Notes: a model not told the origin generated them from the sequence alone. A DNA stretch of 64,000 nt from Ephydatia muelleri (GCA_013339895.1 JABACO010000004.1:13242304-13306303); one strand, 5' to 3'. Shown: positions 22,801 to 37,118, counted from the first letter of the stretch. Program-made: numbers and translations.

Positions 22801-24580
22801 TCAATTAAGGAGAAAGCCATCATACTGATGAAAAACTTACATTTAGAGAAAGCAGAGATTGGGTTACATCTTAATTAAAGGACTTACCAAATCAAATGCA
22901 ATATAACCTAACCCAAATCCTGAAAAAAGGCCAACAAAAAATTGCAATGATTAAATGTGCCAAGATGCAGCACAAAATGAATTGTAAAAAATGTATCCAG
23001 TCTCATCCTCAAAAGATTGTTTTGGTTACATTAGATTACAAAACATCACACTTAGGCATCCCTGTCACATCACCCTACAAGTGCCTTGATGCCTCAGAGA
23101 AGCCCACCTTGATTGACATAAAAACCATTGTTCTTGCCATTGTACACTGTTGCATGTAGCTCCGAGCTCATTTTCTTACCCGAGACTGCAAGGGTGGTCC
23201 TACCCAGTGGCAAAGAAGTACAGGAACATATGGAGGTGGCCAGAGGGAATTCTTGCAGTATCCAGAAGGTGGACATGAGGCCCGAAGGCCTGCAGCAGTT
23301 ACCTTGGAAAATGAACACAGAACTTGCAGCAGATCTGTTCAATTCCATTTTCAACTGAGCATGCTTATCAGTGTGCAATTCAGTCCTGTCAGTCTGAACA
23401 GAAATTCAGCTAGTTCAGTTTCGTGTTGCTTATTTTGTCATCAATAAATAAGTGCATGTATTGCTCTTGCTTTTTGGGAAGCCTTGCACAAAATGCCAAG
23501 CCCTCCTGACTCAATCATGCTCTTCCTCTTGACTTTGTTGCATGTCTCTAATTCTAGGCATAACAGATAAACCTTTTAAAAAAACCAAGTATGCACACAG
23601 GTTTATACAATAATCTGCAGGACTTGATCAATCACTTTGATTCATGCATAAGTATGAAACATATGCAATTTCTAACCCAAGGACGACAAATGCATGAGTT
23701 GCACCATTGCCAAACAATTTTTCAGAGTTCTTACAAACCCAGACAATAGCAAAACTCTTACAACCTCTAGTGCCTTTTGCAGCCGCAATGACATGATAGA
23801 AACTACATAATAAGCAAAGCACGTAGAATGATATAGACATATGCATCTGCAGATAAGGGACAAAGGAACCATTGTACCATTGTACACGGTCCCAGAATGA
23901 ACAGATGCAGTGCAGCACTGATGGATGACATTATAGCTATTACAAAGTTTCTGCTTAAGGTGCTATACAAAGATGATAATGTGCTATTGCAATGGCATCG
24001 ATGGCAGTAGTAGGACCACAGTACTGAGGGTGTACATTGACAAGTGAGAAGTCTCATTAGGCTGACTCGTAACACAATCATTGTCTTCCTTGTATGGGGT
24101 TTCCAATATGTACAAGCTCAGGATAGGTGGCACAAATGCGTAAAACAATAGGGTTTCACACTGCAGTGTATAAAACATTTGAATCAAAAGAAAATAATCA
24201 TAATTACACAGCTTTGTTATTGTTGTCATTTGTTACAGATGGCAGAGGAATACAAATAATCCCAGCTTAGAATGTAACAACCCTCCCTGCTGCTTTCCTT
24301 TCTTTAAGCTGCATTATGAGAATGGAAGAAATGCCAGCCACACAGTGAGGCTGTTAGGACACTGAGCCCTGCACTGGTGTCTCATATGGAGAAAAGCCAC
24401 AGTGTGAACAACTTATCACAGATCGCTCAGTAGTTTTGTGAGGTTTTTTTCAGTTGTGTGCTGTTTATAATTCATTACAATCAAAGCCAAGAATGTTAAA
24501 AGACCACCTCTGCAAAGACCACATCTGATCTGATGATATCTCAAAAACTGCATTTATCATTTCCAGCTCCAGCACCATCA
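19886..24580. other. interior of element 1, no identified gene
   Basis: AT-rich sequence with many short open frames, none with recognisable motifs. A near-repeat of the phrase agcatttctgagtgttgtcattt occurs at about 21000 and 21375. Confidence 0.4.
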
Positions 24581-24585
24581 GCATA

Positions 24586-24927
24586 ATGCAACACAGCACC
24601 AACCGCAGGCCAGGATTCAGTGAAGCAAAGCACAGTGGGCAGAAGTGGTCAAGTGTGCAATGGTTCATCAGAAAGGATCTGCTGATGAAGTCCTATCAAC
24701 TTCATTTGGTGCAGGCACTGAATCTTGCTGACAGTGACAACAGGATAAAGTGGGCTGAGAACTTTCTTCAGGCAATTGTGGATTTGACATACCAAGAGTG
24801 TTTTTTATGGTCCGATGAAGCCACATTTTACTGTAAACAAGTTCAATGCTATTATTTGGGCCAAAGAACCCTCATGTGTGTACATTGCATTGAAAAGACC
24901 AATCACAACAAGGCTATGGGTCAATGA
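24586..24927 (+). pseudogene. DDE (Tc1/IS630-like) transposase fragment
   Basis: The open frame contains KSYQLHLVQALN, then a helix-like stretch, then FLWSDEATFY. That order is typical of the start of the DDE_3 catalytic domain, with the first catalytic Asp in SDEA. The frame stops soon after (KAMGQ) and the other two acidic residues are not found, so this is a remnant. It may be a leftover of element 1 or an independent insertion. Confidence 0.6.
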
Positions 24928-25078
24928 AAAAACATATTATTGGCTAATTCTCATGGCAGTGTGAATGTAGATGTTTACTTCCAGGTAATTTTAAAAATAC
25001 ATATGATATCGCTGTATTCTTCACACAATTTGGTTTAATTTGACCTACGTGTTTCGTGAATGGTCTACTCTGGAGGGA

Positions 25079-25103
25079 GGGGGGGGGGGGGGGGGGGGGG
25101 GGG
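25079..25103. repeat. poly-G tract (25 G)
   Basis: G homopolymer just inside the right TIR of element 1. Confidence 0.9.
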
Positions 25104-25136
25104 ATGTTTTGATCGTCAAGATGTGAGATGTGTGTG

Positions 25137-25573
25137 GTCCAATAGGCTAGCTGTGGTGTGGTCGTATTCACGGCATGAAATACTGTAAGTGTGATTCTGG
25201 CCCCACCAGATTTATAGCCCGGTCATGAGTAGCGGGCGTAGTGTACTTCTAACACCAGGGAAGCTAGGGGGAAGGAGAGAACCTTTTCATCAGGCCTCCC
25301 AGACGATTTCACCTCCACCCATAACGCCCATAATTTGTTAGGGGTTGGGGTCACCAAGAGGCACTTCAGAACGTTCAGCATGACTAAAGATTCAACCGCT
25401 GTGCGGTGTTTCGCGTAACTAGGCAAACGATCGAGGCAATGGACGGACGTTCCCAGAACTCGTTACCGCTCCGTTTCTACAGCCACGAACGGCGTAACAA
25501 GCGATCATTACAACCGTATACCCTTTGTATTCCATCCGTAATTTTGAAATCCTTCTTACGATAATAAAATAAA
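25137..25573 (-). repeat. right TIR of element 1
   Basis: Reverse complement of 18070-18528 with substitutions and a few small indels. Confidence 0.85.
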
Positions 25574-25583
25574 AATAATTATA

Positions 25584-25680
25584 TGGGTCAGTTTCCGAGA
25601 AAATGAGCCTTCGCTATATATATATAAAAGTTATAAAAATCATTCACGTTTGAATCGCTATAACTTCCGAACGGTACACG
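25584..25680 (+). mobile_element. half of a palindromic MITE, between elements 1 and 2
   Basis: It begins TGGGTCAGTTTCCGAGAAAA and contains tttgaatcgctataacttcc, closely resembling one arm of the full palindrome at 42515-42766 (TGGGACAGTTTCCGCGAAAA). Only one arm is present, so it is a solo or truncated member of the same family. Confidence 0.7.
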
Positions 25681-25683
25681 TAT

Positions 25684-27005
25684 GAGCCGCCAAAATTCAC
25701 GAAAATACGGTATGTTGGAAAAAAAAAATTTCACGGAAAAAAGTTTTTTTTCAAAAAAAAAAAAAAAAAAGTAAGCCTCTGTTTTACGGAGAGAAGTTGC
25801 TGTTTTACGGACGATTCGAATGAACGCTCTCTTATTAGAACACTTGTTTACACCTGTAGTGCACGGTTTAGAGCCAGCTACACGACCTTCTCGCTTCGAC
25901 TTTCATCACCCTTTCGTTACAAGTGACAAGGGAGCGCAACGAAATCAAATCCTTCTGACCAGATCAGCTGTACCAGGGAACAATGCTCGACCGATAGTTA
26001 CGGCTAGCTGCGGCCTTGTTTCGTATGCGCATCTTCGCTAACATCTTACTCTACCGTGTACCTACGGGCCTGAGCTTGATCCAGAGCAATACGTGACGAA
26101 TTAACCGATTGAAAGACTTTCTGATAGGACCTTCAGTACTTCGGAAAGTGTAGCTGGCTCTCTACCGGTTTCTTTCTTTAATGTTGCAGTCGCTCCGAAG
26201 TTCGCGCGCGTAAATTTACCATGACACCTCTTTCCTTCCGTGCTGGTTGTTACTAGTTGTGGTTTCATAGACAACATTTCTGTCCTCTGCACAATGCGAT
26301 TGTCCATACTGGCACAGTGCGCTGAGCTGTGCTGTCAAGAGGTCGGATGCAGCACGGTATATTACACATTTCCTGATTGGCCGGCCTACTTGCTTGACAA
26401 ACCGTGTGCTAATCATGTTTTACTAGAGCTCTACTCTAGTATCTATGTCCGAATTAAAAGCTTGCATTTACTTATACCGGGTGCTTCACAATGAATACAA
26501 CATATTTCAATCACAATAATATTTCACAGCATAGTACAAAAATATGAAAGAATAACGTCTTGCATTTCTTGAGAACACCCAATATTCCATGTTACACCAG
26601 ATTAGTCAAGTTTAACATACTATTAATAGTTGATGTTAAGAGTTAACTCAAAGTAGTAGTATGGAAGAAAATGCTCTGTTGGTGGGCAACAAATACATGT
26701 GCTAAAAGACTGTACCAGCATGAAAATTGGATGAGAAAAATTATATCCCATCACTATTGATCATGGTTTGAATTGATTTCATTTCCCACAGTATGCAGTT
26801 TCTATTTGCAAAACAACACCAATGTTAAGGTTACAGAGGGCATCCACTAAAGATGCACCAATTGCAAGTGAAAAATATCGTTCTATTAACTATATTCCAT
26901 TAACAGAATAATGTAGACCAAGATTATGAATTATTACATGGATAGGAATTAAGGAAGACACAAAAGATGATCATTTTGAACTTAACCAAGAACCAGCTAA
27001 CATTT
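25684..27005 (+). repeat. left TIR of element 2
   Basis: Pairs with 33112-34404. The inner limit is accagctaacattt, after which the two arms differ at once. Short open frames inside, such as at 26101-26307, are mirrored in the other arm and have no recognised product. Confidence 0.9.
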
Positions 27006-27015
27006 AAGCCCTCTG

Positions 27016-28440
<1,425 letters not shown>

Positions 28441-28445
28441 AAAAA

Positions 28446-28835
28446 ATGAGCGGCAAGTGACGTTACTGTCACCACTGCGGGGAATACGTGTGTGGATCTA
28501 CATTTTTTGAACACCAAATGCTAGTAGAGTCGTCATCCAAAGCTGATAGTTCTCTTCAAGCTAAACAACAGCTTCCTGCGGAAGGTATGTATCGTATATC
28601 ATACACGTGCACCGATTATGTATGCATATGCGCAGCTGCATACTCGATTCGCGAGATATAGCTAGTGCTGAGCGGTAGCTAATTGTATCCTTTTTTATTA
28701 TACAGACGTACTGGGTACCGGTACTATGGCAGACAGGAGAGCATATAGAATACCTCTCCGGCTCTGAGTCAGATTTGTCATCAAGTAAAGAATCTTTACA
28801 GCAAGGACTCCATAACTATAAATGGCACCAGTTGC
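28446..28835 (+). pseudogene. transposon ORF start with zinc-finger-like motif, decayed
   Basis: An ATG at 28446 gives MSGK, an in-frame TGA, then RYCHHCGEYVCGSTFFEHQ, a C-x2-C...H-like finger. It runs to a splice donor (gaag/gtatgt at 28584) and resumes after tatacag at 28706 in an acidic, serine-rich stretch (SGSESDLSSS). From memory of similar predicted proteins in sponges and cnidarians this looks like the first exons of a large transposon-borne gene, of which the 54.6-kb fragment may be the middle. The TGA and the minisatellite that follows make it a relic. The family assignment is tentative. Confidence 0.4.
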
Positions 28836-30045
28836 TTGTGTGTGTATGTGATGTGTGCCTCTGTGTGAGATGTGTGCCACTGTGTATGTGTGCCTGTGTG
28901 TTGATGTGTGCCTGTGTCAATGTGTGCCTCTGTGTAATATGTAGCCTTAGTGATGAGTGCCTCTGTGTGATATGCGCCTCTGTTTATGATACATGTGTCC
29001 CTGTGTGTAATGTGTGCCAATATGTGTAGCCTATGTGTGATGTGTGCCTGTGTGTGATATGTGCCTATGTGTCATTTGTGCCTGTAGCCTTAGTGATGTG
29101 TGCCTATATGTGATGTGTGTCTATGTGTGATGTATGGCTGTGTGCTATGTGTGTCTGTGTGCATACCTCTGTGTGATGTGAGCCTGTCTGTAATGTGTGC
29201 CAATATGTGTAACTTGTGTGTGATATGTGCCTGTGTGAGTGTGCATGTGTGTGATGTGTGCATGTGTGTGATGTGTGCCTCTGTGATATGTAGCCTTCGT
29301 GATGAGTGTCTGTGTCTGTGTGTGACATGAGCCTGTGTGATGTGTGCCTGTGTGATGTGTGCCTGTGTGATGTGTGCCTCTGTGTGTGCCTGTGTGATGT
29401 GTGATTTGTGCCTATGTGTGATGTGTGCCTGTGCGTGTGTATGCCTGTGTGTGATGTGTGCCTGTTTGTGTGATGTGTGCCTGTGTGTGATGTGTGTCTG
29501 TGTGATGTGTACCTGTGTGATGGTGCTTCTGTGTTATGTGTGCCTGTGTGATGTGTGCCTCTGTGTGTGATGTGTGCCTGTGTGTCATTTGTGCCTATGA
29601 GTGATGTATGCCTGTGTGTGATGTGTGCCTGTTTGTGTGATGTGTGCCTGTGTGTGATGTGTGCCTGTGTGTGATATGTGTCTGTTGATGTGTGCCTGTG
29701 TGATGTGTGCCTGTATGATGTGTGCCTTTGTGATGTGGGCCTGTTGGTGTGATGTGTGCCTGTGTGTGATGTGTGCCTGTGTGTGTTTGTAGCCTTAGTG
29801 ATGAGTGCCTCTGTGATGTGTGCCACTGTGTGATGTGTGCCTGTGTGATGTGTACCTGTGTGATGGTGCCTCTGTTATGTATCCTGTGTGATGTGTGCCT
29901 CTGTGTGATGTGTGCCTCTGTGTGATGTGTGCCTATGTGTGATATGTGCCTGTGTGATGTGTGCCTATGTGTGATGTATGCCTTGTGTGATGTGTGCCTG
30001 TGTGTGATGTGTGCCTGTTTGTGTGACGTGTGTGTGGCTGTGTGC
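28836..30045. repeat. 1.2-kb degenerate minisatellite, 13-17-bp unit
   Basis: Imperfect units of the type tgtgtgatgtgtgcctg repeat throughout. Long open frames on both strands (up to 240 codons) are products of the repeat. Confidence 0.95.
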
Positions 30046-30653
30046 AACATTATAGAAGTATTTCGTTCATTCTTTACATGTGTAGGGATAAAGGATTATG
30101 TCTTCCATCCTCACTCAAACTAAAACTGATTCCATGTACATGTTGTATGTTCTGCATTCTTGTATTGGACCTTAATGAATCAATTTCAAGGCTGATAAAA
30201 GATTTAAATCGCACATACATGTACTGGACTGTTACCTCATTGCCATGGCAACACATCGCATACCAATAACAAGCGGTATAAGCTCGCTAATTGCAATTGA
30301 TTGACAGTTGCTGGTTAATTCAACTATAACTGTCCCTTGACCAATTCACGTGACTATTAATATTAGGTTTTTGGCGGGGAAACAGTGGTGTAGCCGATGG
30401 ATGTTACCTATTATATCGCAACCTATTTTGGCGCCAAAGTACAACGTGCATCAGCGCAGCAAAGATCACGATATGGTAAGCGTTTCGCTATCGGCCTTTG
30501 TCCTCCTCTATAGCAACTTTCAGGTTCAAAGATTGGCGTGGAAGTTATGGATCCGAATAAACTTGTTGATTCGCCACATACTGACATGAGTGCTGCGTAA
30601 GTGCCATTTTTGGGGTGTCGAAGATATCACAACCACTTTTCTTCCATCTACAG

Positions 30654-31936
30654 GAATAGGTTGTATTCTCCAAAGAGAGAAAAACTCCTAGAATATGTTG
30701 TTGAAAAGGAAACTCACAGCTGTCCACAAAGAAAAGTGGTAATAGGGCTTTGTAAAACACGTTGGGCAGAACGGGATATAGCTTTTGAACATTTCTATCT
30801 TGCATATCCTTTTATAGTTAAGGCATTAGAAATAATTAATGGAACATGCCAAGGGATAGAAGCATACCCTGATGACATAAAAGTTGGATGGGAAACTGAA
30901 GCTAGGAGGGATGCTACAGCTCATCTTAATGCTTTATGTAACTTTGGAATTCTTATAGGAGTTGTAGCACTTTACCGACTGTTGCACCCCCTTGCCATGA
31001 TTACTAAGTGTTTGCAAGGAAAGGCTGTAGATATTGTGAAAGCATTCAGAGATATTCAGGAAGTAAAGCATGATTTTCAATGTCTAAGAGATGGTGTAGA
31101 TATGGAATTTCAGGCCATATACAACCAAGCCGAACGTTTGGGTCAATCTGTTGGAGTGGAACCGTCCTTGCCAAGAATTGCCAAAATGCAGATGTACAGG
31201 TAAATGGGTAATGTAAACTTCAACATATTGCCTGCTTAATGTATGCATTATTTTTGCTGCATGCACTGCAATGAAGACAAAAATGTAGCTATATATACGT
31301 ATTTCTCATCTGAAGTCAGGACTTGTTGTGTTATGTATTTGTCTTTTTATTTTCAACAGAGACAACTACCCAGCAGAAAACCCTCTAGAGTACTACCGTC
31401 GCACTCTCGCCATTCCCTTTCTAGATTGTATAATTTCAGAGCTTGATTTTAGATTTACAGAGCTTTCCAGAACAGCATCTAACCTTCTACACTTGGTACC
31501 ATCCATAATTGTCAGCAGTGACTATAATATTCAGGAGACAATAAAGCTTTATGAAACTGACCTACATGATTCATGTGTTGTTGATCAAGAATTGAAGCTA
31601 TGGAAAAGGAAATGGATAGATTGTTTGGAGAAGGATCGTCCTGACTCACTTGGTGCCGCTATACTCGAGTGTGATGAAGAGCGTTTTCCTAATGTATTTC
31701 GTCTCATAAAAATTGGATGCACCATACCTATAACAAGCTGCACCTGTGAACGTAGTTTTTCTACTTTGCGTCGACTCAGGAATTGGATGCGGTCATCTAT
31801 GAGTTGCTCACGTTTGTCTTCATTAGCTTTGATGAATATCCATTACAATCATGAAGTTAATTTGGATAGAGCAGTGGAAATTTTTTTAACACTCCACCCA
31901 AGAAAGATTGACCTGTCCAATCTGATGTTCTCATAA
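30654..31936 (+). CDS. hAT-family transposase, C-terminal two exons
   Basis: Exon 30654-31199 (after the acceptor catctacag) joins 31360-31936 through a 160-base GT-AG intron with phases in agreement (codon AG/A). It contains KTRWAERDIAFEHF, the start of the conserved RNase H-like core region seen in many hAT and hAT-derived proteins. The end, CTIPITSCTCERSFSTLRRL to SSLALMNIH, is the classic hAT dimerisation domain. The stop is at 31936. No convincing N-terminal exon (BED or THAP finger) was found upstream, so the gene is partial: about 373 codons against 600 or more for full hAT transposases. The whole readable part is free of stops, suggesting recent activity or selection. It lies inside the long TIRs of element 2 but need not belong to them. 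Confidence 0.82.
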
Positions 31937-32060
31937 ACATATAATCTATATCTAGATATTGTTATGATTTGCACTGTAATATTTGATATGTGAATTGACC
32001 AGCAAAATTTATTATCCTCCCCCCTCCCCTTCCCAATTGGCGCCCCCCTTCCCCGACTGG

Positions 32061-32077
32061 CCCCCCCCCCCCCCCCC
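32061..32077. repeat. poly-C tract
   Basis: Seventeen C in a longer C-rich stretch, at the point where the integrase-like fragment is cut. Confidence 0.9.
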
Positions 32078-32101
32078 TTCAAGAAATGCTGGGGGCGCCC
32101 A

Positions 32102-32843
32102 TGTTGAGATAGACTATAAGGCGGCTGAATCCATCAATGCCACCATGAATAACTATTTTCCATCTTATCAATTTATGGTAACCATCAATATGCCACAATG
32201 AATTAGGCGAATGCACCGAATACACCCGACGATGCAATACTGCTCTGAAACGTGTAGTTATCCCATTTGGATCAATTCTTCTTAAAGATTCTCTTACTCT
32301 TTCCCGCGGTACTACTATCCCAGCACTTCTTAGACGACCAGTGACTAATTTTTCTCCACAACTCTGGCTGCAATGCTTGATTTGTGAAACAATTAAGTCT
32401 AGCTCATCATCACTGATCCTGCTGTAGGCTCTTGAAGTAATACCCAACTCCTGCAATCGACGCTCCAGTGTGCGCAAGCTGCAATCAAGCATTATGGCGA
32501 TGTCCTGGACTTTAAACCCATTCTCTATTAGAAATCGAAGCTTTTCCTCCTCCAACTCTATCCTTGGCCGACCACGCCCAACATTTCCGTTTGTTGTACG
32601 GAATCGATCTTCTATGCAGGAATCAACGCATCTAACGAGTCGAATGAGCGATGAAATGAAGTCAGAGATATCACCTAGGAGCAAGTCTTCCATTGCTATA
32701 GTGAGCTGAAGTAATTCTTCACACGCTACAAGCAGGTTTTCCAACATGTCTAAGTCTTCATTACCGCTTACTTCACACGCATACATAAGTATGCTACGAG
32801 CTAGTTCAACAAAACTGTCCTCATCAGGTAATTCATTCAACAA
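32102..32843 (-). pseudogene. integrase-core (rve-like) transposon protein, truncated
   Basis: On the minus strand the frame starts MLNELPDEDSFVELAR and has an acidic helical N-terminus. An HTH-like region follows (GRPRIELEEEKLRFLIENGF, IAIMLDCSLRTLERRLQELG), then GEKLVTGRLRSAGIVVPRER. It then enters an integrase catalytic core (SLWHIDGYHKLIRWKIVIHG, DGFSRLIVYLN) carrying the first acidic residue. It ends abruptly there at the C-rich junction near 32100, so the second and third catalytic residues are lost. A related relic at 44.35-45.23 kb retains later parts. The family is a cut-and-paste element with a retroviral-type integrase, as in Ginger-like groups; the exact family is uncertain. About 240 residues remain with no internal stop. 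Confidence 0.75.
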
Positions 32844-33111
32844 CGGTTAGCAACAACTCGTTATTATTTTTCACCTCCATGCACGCATGCGTATTTTTTT
32901 TTTTTTTTACCCAACACAGGACCATAGAAACGAAGTCAAGTGAATATATTTAAATACTTGCATAGCATATGGGCTCATTGCTACTGCATGCTCACTGAAA
33001 AGCATGTTAGCATTTTCATGTGTGCTTCATTTAGTTTCAAGCTGATAGACATTTTAAAATACAGGCAAAGCAATATTACAATATGATCAATCCGAGCCTG
33101 TTTTTGGACAA
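32844..33111. other. short spacer before right TIR of element 2
   Basis: AT-rich, with a T run at 32895-32908. Nothing else seen. Confidence 0.4.
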
Positions 33112-34404
33112 AAATGTTAGCTGGTTCTTGGTTAAGTTCAAAATGATCATCTTTTGTGTCTTCCTTTATTCCTATCCATGTAATAATTCATAATATTGGT
33201 CTACATTATTCTGTTAATGGACTATAGTTAATAGAACGATATTTTTCACTTGCAATTGGTGCATCTTTAGTGGATGCCCTCTGTAACCTTAACACTGGTG
33301 TTGTTTTGCAAATATACTGTGGGAAATGAAATCAATTCAAACCATGATCAATAGTGATGGGATATAATTTTTCTCATCCAATTTTCATGCTGGTACAGTC
33401 TTTTAGCACATGTATTTGCTGCCCACCAACAGAGCATTTTCTTCCATACTACTACTTTGAGAGAACTCTTAACATCAACTATTAATAGTATGTTAAACTT
33501 GACTAATCTGGTGTAACATGGAATATTGGGTGTTCTCAAGAAATGCAAGACGTTATTCTTTCATATTTTTGTACTATGCTGTGAAATATTATTGTGATTG
33601 AAATATGTTGTATTCATTGTGAAGCACCCGGTATAAGTAAATGCAAGCTTTTAATTCGGACATAGATACTAGAGTAGAGCTCTAGTAAAACATGATTAGC
33701 ACACGGTTTGTCAAGCAAGTAGGCCAATCAGGAAATGTGTAATATACCGTGCTGCATCCGACCTCTTGACAGCACAGCTCAGCGCACTGTGCCAGTATGG
33801 ACAATCGCATTGTGCAGAGGACAGAAATGTTGTCTATGAAACCACAACTAGTAACAACCAGCACGGAAGGAAAGAGGTGTCATGGTAAATTTACGCGCGC
33901 GAACTTCGGAGCGACTGCAACATCAAAGAAAGAAACCGGTAGAGAGCCAGCTACACTTTCCGAAGTACTGAAAGTCCTATCAGAAAGTCTTTCAATCGGT
34001 TAATTCGTCACGTATTGCTCTGGATCAAGCTCAGGCCCGTAGGTACACGGTAGAGTAAGATGTTAGCGAAGATGCGCATACGAAACAAGGCCGCAGCTAG
34101 CCGTAACTATCGGTCGAGCATTGTTCCCTGGTACAGCTGATCTGGTCAGAAGGATTTGATTTCGTTGCGCTCCCTTGTCACTTGTAACGAAAGGGTGATG
34201 AAAGTCGAAGCGAGAAGGTCGTGTAGCTGGCTCTAAACCGTGCACTACAGGTGTAAACAAGTGTTCTAATAAGAGAGCGTTCATTCGAATCGTCCGTAAA
34301 ACAGCAACTTCTCTCCGTAAAACAGAGGCTTACTTTTTTTTTTTTTTTTTTGTGAAATTTTTTTTTCCCAACATACCGTATTTTCGTGAATTTTGGCGGC
34401 TCGG
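33112..34404 (-). repeat. right TIR of element 2
   Basis: Reverse complement of 25684-27005. It ends at attttggcggctcg, where element 3 starts. Confidence 0.9.
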
Positions 34405-35140
34405 GCGTATGGCATGTAATTCGTGCCAAAACGAAAAAAGATTACATTGCATATATATATTTTTTGATTGTATTTTTTTATTTTTTTATTTTTTTATTAT
34501 TTTTTTATTCAGGGTTAAACGAGAGAAATTTCGAAATAACCGAGTCATAAATAGAGATAATAGACATCGCGGGACGCTACACCTGGACTAGTTCCTCCGA
34601 ACGTGAATAGAGGAGGTAAATATGTCCGATGTACACAAAGCTCTTACTATGAGCAGCATCCACGCTTCCTTCTCCCGCGATTATATGATCTGCATTTTCC
34701 CCCACCACGCGACTTCCTCTTCATCTCTCATACAGGCCTCCACTTTAATTTGCGATGACTGCTAGTACGTGATTGGAACATACTAAAAGACGCCCACGTT
34801 CCTTTGCCACACCCTTGGACATGTACTGCTATATAATAAACTAGCACAGGAGAAGAGTGCCAACACAGGGAACGAGAAACGTAACTGTGGCTGGAGAGTT
34901 AACACTTTGCAGTACCCGACACTCCACCAATCAAAACTACAGAACGCAACATTGCATTCCTGGGGTGAAGTGTCAGAAGAATGATGCCAGGTGTAGACTT
35001 AGTCTGGGTACCCGACTGATGATGGGTACCCAGACTAGTGTAGAAATAAGCTAGAGGCTTTAATTTGTCTGTCCATGGGGGGTTGACCTGCTTCTGCCAG
35101 TATGTGGGTGTGGGTATGGTGCTGTATGCTTATGATATCA
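34405..35140 (+). repeat. left TIR of element 3
   Basis: Pairs with 41852-42825. Its inner part includes a small inner palindrome, ctgggtacccgactgatgat against gggtacccagac, at about 35005-35036. Confidence 0.88.
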
Positions 35141-36555
35141 TTGTAGGGTGTCCCAAAATACCTTTATCAACTTTCCATCACTACAGTAGCTTTGGAAGAA
35201 ATTTGACATAAACAAATATTTACCACATTACAGGCATGCACACTGATATTCTAGGACCTGGACAACAGTATTGGTCCTCACTAAACAAATATTCAGCCTT
35301 AAATCAATTCAAAGGTGGCTTGTGATCATGATGAACAATGGATGGCAAACCTTGATGCCAAACTAGAGAAACACTGCTGTCCATACAATTCCAGGAATGC
35401 AAACCCACTCAACTCAGCACAATTAGTACTTCCTCAGCTGAGCTGCACATGCTGTTGCTCTTGTGGCAACAATATATTTGTATTAAGCAGTGAAGCAACA
35501 GAGATGTCAAAGCGGCTGGCTTTCTCCAATTTCAATCCATAAATAGAATGTCTGCTGGCATTGACTGTGCTAATCCCATGCAGAGCCTACTTCCACCTGG
35601 ACTGACAGCTGACATGATGACACGGTACTGCCAAGATATCTTTGAGTCTGTTGTGGTGGAAAATAGTATCATCCTCACATTTGTACATTACAGCATAATG
35701 TTCTAAACGATCTAAATAGCTACTATAACAAACGAAGTGCACACTGTGAACAATGAGGTGTAAGACCTAGCCACCACTGGACATGTTCACGGTGTAGGGC
35801 ACACCTAGACCTATAGAGGAGATTACAGAAAGCCAGCTCAAAGCATGTGGAAATGAAATAGAAGAACAGACGGGCTCTATCAGCTGGGAAGGATTTATCA
35901 AAATGCAAATTTTTAAATGTAAATAAAGCTTAACCTTTAATCTGCAGAGCCAAGTCCTACGCGTAGGACCATTATTTGAAAATTAATTATAAATAGAAAT
36001 GCAAGTTTTTGTCATCCATTTTTTTACTGTTGTTTATCATAAATTTACCAATTGTCAATCTATTTTTTTAATCACACCCTTGGCAAGGCCCTTGGTACAT
36101 GATGCAAAAAAAGGATGTGGTTCTTAAAAATGCATTATGTGTACAATTTAATTGTCACAGAAAAAAGTATGACAAGTATAACTTTTTTGGGATGTTTTAT
36201 GAAGCTTGATGTGTGTGTGCTACTTAATCCATTCTATGGCAGTGTTCTAACTCTAATCGGTTTTGCCATTTTTACTGAAAACACACTGCGTTTTCAAGAT
36301 TATGTCCATTCACTTGGCGGAGCCTGCATACACTACTCTTCCAGTGCCATAGTACTCTTTTGTCAATCGAAGTGTCACAGCCGTTCCCTCACCATATTCC
36401 TGTGAGAACTCCTTCCTTCGGTTTGCTTCCTTTCCTTCCATTATATCCAACTTCAAAATAATACCAGTTCCTCTCATGCCAAGGCTTTCGTTTCAACCCC
36501 AACACCCTCTGGTTTATGTGCAACTAATTTTGGTCTTATGTGGCATTCTCTTTCT
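35141..36555. other. interior of element 3, no identified gene
   Basis: Short open frames only, none with motifs. AT-rich. Confidence 0.4.
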
Positions 36556-36559
36556 CCAT

Positions 36560-36601
<42 letters not shown>

Positions 36602-36607
36602 TGTGTG

Positions 36608-36669
<62 letters not shown>
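36560..36669. repeat. (GT)n microsatellite
   Basis: About 110 bases of GT with two interruptions. Confidence 0.97.
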
Positions 36670-36672
<3 letters not shown>

Positions 36673-36789
36673 GGAATAGGTGTTGCATATAATATACATG
36701 TATATGCTCAGATACACGCATGCACTGTATAGGCTTATTTATCAAGCAATGAAGTGGATTAGCAAGACGTCATTGACCTGTCCTGTCCA

Positions 36790-37118
36790 TTTCCAAAACG
36801 AAAAACCCACCTTTGAGCGTTCACATCCTCGCCGCTACTGCTGCTGTCGCTGTCACTGTCATTCGACGAATCAGTGCTGCTTTCGTCACCTATGTTATCC
36901 ATCCGTGCTGAGGAACTGCATCCGTCATCCTCTGCGGCTTCCTCTGTACCTAAGCAGGGTCGCTTAGCTTGACGCTTTCGAGTGCATGCAGAACACTTCT
37001 GTGGAAATAGCAGGTACGTGGGCGTAGCATATATACCCTTTGTCGACGCCGTGGATATTGTTCGACAGCACCTTCTGACAGTGTTCTTTCTACTCCTCGA
37101 GCTTCCAGAAACCTGCAA
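36790..37118 (-). CDS. uncharacterised Ser/Asp-rich open frame
   Basis: The minus strand encodes a basic, cysteine-containing part (CSACTRKRQAKRPCLG) followed by a low-complexity acidic part (STDSSNDSDSDSSSSGED). No family is recognised. A second frame overlaps upstream (36950-37159, GKEGEYCRFLEARGVERTL), and a splice could join the two. It may be an exon of a captured gene or a transposon accessory protein, or chance. Confidence is low because only composition supports it. Confidence 0.25.

Larger units (their letters stand above)
18070..25573. mobile_element. long-TIR element 1 (about 7.5 kb, TIRs about 0.45 kb)
   Basis: Bases 18070-18528 return as a reverse complement at 25137-25573. Matching landmarks are attatcgtaagaaggatt, cgatcgtttgccta, gacgatttcacctccaccc and ctggccccaccagattta. 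The arms differ at several percent of sites. The interior holds only relics: a tyrosine-recombinase-like piece at 19.34-19.54 kb (minus) and a DDE transposase piece at 24.59-24.93 kb. The superfamily could not be determined. The element abuts the truncated TTAA element on the left and element 2 on the right. Confidence 0.7.

Noticed and set aside
28796-30050. Long Thr/His/Ser-rich and Cys/Val-rich frames on both strands
   Set aside because: Products of the 13-17-bp minisatellite lacking stops in several frames.
32079-32101. Final residues of the integrase-like frame (after YLN) as part of the protein
   Set aside because: They come from C-rich junction sequence after homology ends, so the protein was taken as truncated near 32102.
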